A stretch of DNA of 64,000 nucleotides from Trebouxia sp. TZW2008 (taxonomy: Eukaryota > Chlorophyta > Trebouxiophyceae > Trebouxiales > Trebouxiaceae): positions 124,001-188,000 of the forward strand of contig BDIU01000238.1 of assembly GCA_002118135.1 (NCBI GenBank), in the 5' to 3' direction. Position numbers and translations under genes: made by a program. Position 1 is the stretch's first letter, and each line of letters begins with the position of its first letter. Below, in pieces: positions 59,801-64,000 of the stretch. The notes below the pieces were generated by a model, which saw nothing but the letters and a program-made list of their open reading frames with translations, was not told where the DNA came from and searched no databases.

Positions 59801-62680
59801 CCAGACACCTGTGTTGTAACAAACTCTAAGCAATGAGCGCAATAGAGCTGAGAGCGTTCCGCAATGGTCGTGTGTGGATCACACAAGAGCGTCTGCTGTT
59901 ATCTGAGATGAACTGAGAGGCGGCTCAGAGCTGACCCTGCAGTGCTCAACTGAGTCAGACTCAACTGCAGAGCCTTCTGATCTGTGACTCAGCTACTGAG
60001 CATGCTCATTCTGATGAGCAGTACTCAGTCTGTCACATGTGTATGGATGCTGAACTTCGGCACATGCTTGTGCAGTCACATGGGCCCCCTTGAGCCACGT
60101 CAGCTACCACCGCCACAGCGAGCGCTTCATAGCAGTGGTCACAGCAGGGCCCAGGCAGAGACAGGTGTCAGTCTGGGACCGCTGGGAGGGCCACGCACAC
60201 ACAGTCGGACTGTACAGCCCACGCAAGGACCGGATAGCCCTGATGCACAATGAGCTGCAGCCCATGTGGTCACCTGATGGATGCACCCTGGCTTTTGATT
60301 CCACCCATACTGGTCAAGGATGGCAGGTGCGCTGACCCAAGTCTTAGGTTTCAGCAGTTGTGATGTTGCATGCCATATAGGTAAAAATGTAACGTGTACC
60401 TTGTATTGTCATCATTGTTGTTGTGCGCTTGATGAAGGCAAAGCTGGCTTTCTGTGGCATGAACAGAAGCTTGGGTCTGGTCTTGAAATGTGCAGCACCA
60501 CCCATACTGGTCAAGGATGGCCGATGCGCTGACCCAAGGATTGGAGCAAAGTTTTCCTTGCAGACAGCTCATGCACAGTGTAGCAGTGTGAGGAACTAGC
60601 ACCTGGCCATCTAGCTAGCAATGCTTTTGATCTTACATGCGCTCTGTAACGCACAGGCGCCATCTCACTGTCAGGCTAGCTGCTGCTGACGCTATAAACG
60701 TTCTGGGCATGTTGTTCAGCACGTGCATCATGCATAGCAACTCCCAAGTTGCAAATCGTCTGCTCAAATTGTCAGACTACATGAGCGTCAGTAACGGAAT
60801 AAGTATTCTGGGCATGTTGTTCAGCACGTGCATCATGCATAGCAACCTCAACTTACAACTTACAAATAGTCTGCTCAAATTGTCATGACTACGTGAGTGT
60901 CAGTAGCTTGCACAGGGCTATTGCATGTCACTGTAAAAAGACCCTCCAGGTCTCCACTGCAAGCGTCACCAAACCTACTGACTGCAGCAGCCTTGTCAAG
61001 TCATGCCAAGCCATACAGTAGCGTGGCAACAAAGGCTTTGACAGCAACAACAACATCAGATCATCAGACCATCAGATCACCAGATCATCAGTTCATCACA
61101 GATGCTGAGCCTTCGAGCTGCGTCAATGAAGAAAGTTATGAACTTGCGCTGAAGCTGACGGTCACATGCAGGTCTTTGCAGCTGGCATTAGCAGCCTGGA
61201 TGTTGACATGGTGAGGAGCATGGCCAACCCCACTTCAGCGCTGCTGTCCTTGTCCAACTCACCAAGACATCAGTAAGTGAATGTTTGTTGCATGGGCCTA
61301 GCTTGCATTCCATGCACCAAAATGAAAGGGTCAAATGTCAAGTGTCAAGTCACATGACACTTGACGATGAAGTGTCAAGCATATGGTGCATACGCATGTT
61401 GATGTGTTTTGCTTCAGCTATTCTGGCTATATATTAGGGTGGTCGTCAAGCCAGCAAGCACACACAGCTGGTGTTGTCCAAGCTTGAGACATGGTCAAAG
61501 CAAGCAGTCTATTCGGCCTCATGATTTAGCCTGTCAATCACATGCTTATGCATTGCCAGAAGGCCGTGTTGAATCAGTGCACACAGAAGCACAGCAGCAA
61601 TGCTCAAACAGGTTGATGCACATACTTCTTGCAGCAGTCTTGGCTGACCAAAGGCTACTGGTGTATGCATCAGCTTAGGTGTGAGTGATGTCACAGATAC
61701 TCTCATGCCCAAGTGACCTCTGAGTCTCAAGGCTACTGGTATATGCAGAGCCCGGCACATGCTGGTGGATTTGGGGTCAGGCACAGGGAATAGCATCAGG
61801 CAATACCTGCAAACAAACCAAGCAAGGCAACAAGACATTCAGATCCATGCCTTTGAGCCTGATCCTTCATGCATGCATGAGCTGCAAACAGCGTTTTCAC
61901 AGAATAAGCTGCACCAGCAGACAACGCTGCATGAAGCAGCAGTCTGGGTGAGAGATGAGCAGGTATTGTCAAGTTCTAGTGATTAGCACAAACCACTTTG
62001 AAAAGCTGGATGCTGCATTGACACAACCAGGACAAATCACCGTAATGGTAAAATTAGAAATGTGCAGCCCGGAACATATAATGAAACTCTACAAGCTGTA
62101 CCATCAGAAAACATTGGACAGTCATGACAAAGGCTGGTGTCTTCTGTTCTTTTGCTTTTGTATCATTGTTCTGACTGAGGCTGTACAGCATCATGCTGTA
62201 CCAACAACAGTGACATCTGTCCATTTCATTAGTATGGCTGCGCTGCAGGTCTCAATGACACCAATTTCAGCAGGCCAGGACACACCATCCAACAAGTCAA
62301 GCTTGTACACACAGCTGCGTGCTGCACTGCGGCAGAACAGTGCACAGACCCAGGCTGCTTTGCCAGACTTAGGCAATTTGCAGGCCGAGTCAGCTTCTGA
62401 ACTGCACAGGCAGGGTTTTGACTTCAGCCGATGGATGTTTCAGAACACCAGACAGACTGATCACGTCACTGTCCAAATGGACATAGCCGGGGCTGAAAGT
62501 GATGTTGTTGAACAGCTTGTTGTGGATGGATCCATATTGCTGATTGATAATCTTGACATTGTTTGGCATGAAAAGCTGCAGCCAGAAAAACTGGAGTGGG
62601 TACGTACAGTTCAACAGACATTAGACAAACTGGGGGTCCCGCATGCTCCACACTTTGGTGTGCAGGCGCAGCAGCACTGA
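53844..62680 (+). CDS. GT31 glycosyltransferase / TolB-like beta-propeller / FkbM methyltransferase fusion
   Basis: Ten exons (53844-55127, 55754-55916, 56488-56578, 57123-57340, 58093-58307, 59161-59419, 60076-60326, 61172-61272, 61749-61962, 62249-62680) join in phase to 1075 residues. Residues 31-49 are a signal anchor after a basic N-terminus (type II, Golgi-like); 72-108 may form a coiled coil. Residues about 120-400 are a GT31 galactosyltransferase fold: FIGVLSTSSARRR, HMLAAGYVLSSDLAHAV, then DDITIGFWLMSLDI; the usual DxD is KAEDM (near 206). Residues about 430-850 resemble TolB/oligogalacturonate-lyase-like propellers: QQGPQLQWLGATDRFIVFND, RILPLPVQAVSLDGQHGL, GLWLMDMFSG, MWSPDGCTLAFDS. 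Residues 861-1075 are FkbM-type: MLVDLGSGTGNS, IHAFEPDP and the signature MDIAGAESDV. Phase agreement at all nine introns supports one gene; two or three separate genes remain possible without transcript data. A role in making and methylating wall or mucilage sugars is inferred. Confidence 0.75.
55128..55360 (+). repeat. Two copies of the fusion gene's exon 1 donor end
   Basis: CCTGCAAGCTGCTG plus CCACATGGCA and a GTAAG donor recur at about 55215-55255 and 55324-55355. All three keep usable donors, so alternative splicing is possible. Confidence 0.85.
55615..55690 (+). repeat. Dispersed repeat family 1 copy
   Basis: It contains CTGGTTGGAGACAATTGATT, GTACATACCTGA and GGCCTGCTGAGCCTG in intron 1 of the fusion gene. 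Confidence 0.7.
56857..57052 (+). repeat. Heptanucleotide satellite (TCAACTG)n
   Basis: Roughly 27 head-to-tail 7-mers, perfect at first and then with scattered T/G changes. It lies in intron 3 of the fusion gene. Confidence 0.95.
57775..57871 (+). repeat. Dispersed repeat family 2 body (SINE-like)
   Basis: It contains CTTTCGAGCCAGGAAG, TGATGAGTTACATTTGGC and CCCTACCCCGG. The body is followed directly by an ATTG tail. Related copies are at 30835-31030 (+), 36368-36480 (-), 45258-45355 (-) and about 6885-6955 (-). Confidence 0.65.
57872..58087 (+). repeat. Compound microsatellite ATTG/GCTT/GACT/ATTG ending at a 3' splice site
   Basis: The core GACT tract runs about 57914-58068, flanked by ATTG and GCTT repeats. 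Five bases later the acceptor CGCAG precedes exon 58093-58307. On the minus strand it gives a long Ser-Val-Ser-Gln ORF with no meaning. Confidence 0.95.
59010..59160 (+). repeat. Acceptor copy of fusion exon 6 plus an inverted family 1 repeat
   Basis: GGTGCTTGTCTGCAGTT and AGAGAT occur at 59018-59046 and again at the real acceptor (59148-59170). Between them is an inverted family 1 copy at about 59060-59132. Confidence 0.75.
59460..59525 (+). repeat. Pentanucleotide microsatellite (ACAGC)n
   Basis: About 13 perfect units in intron 6 of the fusion gene. Confidence 0.95.
60487..60540 (+). repeat. Copy of the fusion gene's exon 7 donor end
   Basis: CACCCATACTGGTCAAGGAT and GCGCTGACCCAAG match 60303-60342. 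The GT of the donor is changed to AT in the copy. Confidence 0.85.
61680..61732 (+). repeat. Dispersed repeat family 4, copy 2
   Basis: It contains CACAGATACTCTCATGCCCA and GTGACCTCTGAGTCTCAA. It sits between two copies of the following acceptor (GGCTACTGGTGTATGCA and GGCTACTGGTATATGCAG). Confidence 0.7.
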
Positions 62681-62856
62681 AACGGCACTGTCCTAGAAAC
62701 AGCATTATGCTTGCAGTCATCAACGCCTAGGTCAAACGTCTCTTGCAATTGGACAGCTTATCAGGACAGCGAGCACATTCTTTTTTTGGGCGTCGAAGTC
62801 TTTGTCTGCTGCATCTGTGGAGCAGCGCAACACAAGACATGCGTGATGACATGCAT

Positions 62857-62861
62857 TGTAA
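62857..62861 (+). terminator. TGTAA polyadenylation signal of the fusion gene
   Basis: TGTAA lies 177 bp after the stop codon. Confidence 0.4.
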
Positions 62862-63208
62862 ACAGAGGCTGACTGTGAGGCAGATGCTGCGCAACAGTCA
62901 TGCCATTGGCAGTTGCACGCAAGTGAATAGCTGTTGCTCTTTGCCGTCTAGCTGTCCAAGTGAAGCCATCCGAACAGGATTCTGAGCACAGGACTGCTGT
63001 GGCTGTTGTATCAAAACACCTAGACTGGTGTTTCAAAGGGTCCATTGCACCCTGACAGACGCCATACCAACACCAGACTTCTGCTTCATCATTAAATTTG
63101 TGAAAAACCTTAAATCATGCAGTGTTGACACAGAATATACACGCAAGTCAACAGCTGGTGCACAAGCGCGGCTGACTGAGCTGAAAGCCAAACAAATCAG
63201 GGAGCTGC
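62862..63208. other. Intergenic region between convergent genes
   Basis: No supported gene is seen. Confidence 0.45.
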
Positions 63209-64000
63209 TCAATGGCAAGCTGCCAGCGCAACCCTTGCATAGTAGTTCACATCCACATCAGAGTCTTCAGTGAGCTGCTGCAAGCAGGGCTTGATTGTCT
63301 GCTCGATGATGTGTGGTTCTGCCAGCGTCAGCAGTCGCTGTAGCATCTTGGCAACATTGAATCTGATGTTTGGCACCTGCAATGAAGCAGAACAACGTTG
63401 AGAAGACAGCATACGCAAAGTCATTACGAATATGCTCGCAGGACTGATCAGCAGCCTGTGTGGTCAGCCTGTGCAAGTGGAAATCATGCAGCTTGCTCTG
63501 CATTTGGCAGTCTTGAAGATTAATTGACTGCAGCAATAATGTGCCAGCCAAACTCTCACAATGCACTGCAGGCAGACTGCTTTCAAGGGATACATGAATT
63601 TTGCTTACCTTATCTTTTGCACAGGAAACCACAGCTGGCAATATGGTCTGATACAGGGTCTCATGTGAAACCACAGATGCCAATGAGGTGATGGCAACCA
63701 GAACTGTCATTCTGTACAAGTAGTGCTGATTGTTCACCATCGTCAATACCTGCATGAAACACAGCTGCACCTTCAGCATCAACTTCAAACTCAGGACCAG
63801 TTGTTTCTTGATGCTCAGCACTCATGGTCAGCACAATGTCACAGATAGTCTCATGCCCAAGTGACCTCTGAGTCTCAAACACAGCTGCATGGGCAGATGT
63901 TGCCAGCTTACAGTGCATGAACACAAAGCAGCAGCCACAGTTGTCAGAACCAGACAGCCCTGTGTACAGACCTGGTCTAGTTGCATGCTGTAAGATTGTG
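63209..64000 (-). CDS. PPP2R1: PP2A scaffold (A) subunit, 3' end (partial)
   Basis: Two exons are visible: 63749-63609 and 63377-63209, in phase, giving the last 102 residues. They are the final HEAT repeats of the PP2A 65-kDa scaffold: MVNNQHYLYRMTVL, then VVSCAKDKVPNIRFNVAKML and IIEQTIKPCLQQLTEDSDVD, ending shortly after YYARVALAACH. The A subunit holds the catalytic C and regulatory B subunits of protein phosphatase 2A together. Earlier exons lie beyond the window. The upstream intron contains a family 4 repeat at 63825-63885. Confidence 0.93.
63825..63885 (+). repeat. Dispersed repeat family 4, copy 3
   Basis: It matches 61680-61732 closely (CTCATGCCCAAGTGACCTCT, GAGTCTCAA). It lies in the PP2A-A intron. 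Confidence 0.7.

Noticed and set aside
1..64000. tRNA and rRNA genes
   Set aside because: I saw no convincing cloverleaf or rRNA segment by eye; a tRNAscan-SE and Infernal search would be decisive.

Overview
This is a nuclear segment of a eukaryote, most likely a green alga. The genes are split into many short exons that can be joined in phase. Several 3' ends carry TGTAA, the usual chlorophyte polyadenylation signal. The gene set includes a plant-type PII protein with a C-terminal glutamine-sensing (Q-loop) exon, ureidoglycine aminohydrolase, a calcium-dependent protein kinase and a DGS1/NCA2 protein. I cannot name the genus. Exon boundaries were read by eye from splice consensus, phase and family motifs.

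Layout, left to right: a possible secreted-protein 5' exon (-, left edge); a POLE3/Dpb4-like histone-fold gene (+, 521-1366); a carnosine-synthase-like ATP-grasp gene (-, 2128-8662); the U-box/TPR ubiquitin ligase CHIP (-, 9683-12323), divergent from the splicing factor WBP11 (+, 12701-16658); an unrecognised five-exon gene (-, 17312-18498); a 12-exon DGS1/NCA2 mitochondrial gene (-, 18678-28257), divergent from ureidoglycine aminohydrolase (+, 28633-31975); a CDPK (+, 33325-40946); an OMA1-like metallopeptidase with an in-frame stop (-, 41987-43354); PII (-, 44385 to about 46.2 kb); a weak GAF-like exon (-, about 47 kb); tRNA methyltransferase TRMT11 (-, 48170-51416); a nucleotide-sugar/triose-phosphate-type transporter (+, 52048-53340); one very long gene that joins a GT31 glycosyltransferase, a TolB/oligogalacturonate-lyase-like beta-propeller and an FkbM-type methyltransferase (+, 53844-62680); and the 3' end of the PP2A A subunit (-, 63209 to the edge).

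Two things stand out. First, the three-domain GT31/propeller/FkbM gene looks like a single-chain Golgi machine that could add and methylate wall or mucilage sugars. Second, nearly every multi-exon gene carries degraded copies of its own exon-intron junctions inside its introns. Donor-side copies always lie 3' of the exon and acceptor-side copies always lie 5' of it. This suggests that introns here grow by short tandem duplications across splice junctions. The window also has GC-AG introns with a uniform GCAAG donor, at least five families of short dispersed repeats, and several microsatellites.

Functionally the genes are a mixed nuclear set: nitrogen sensing and purine nitrogen recovery (PII, UGLYAH), proteostasis (CHIP, OMA1), RNA processing (WBP11, TRMT11), signalling (CDPK, PP2A-A) and Golgi glycan biosynthesis (transporter plus the fusion gene, which are adjacent). 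Divergent pairs share promoter gaps of about 375 bp.
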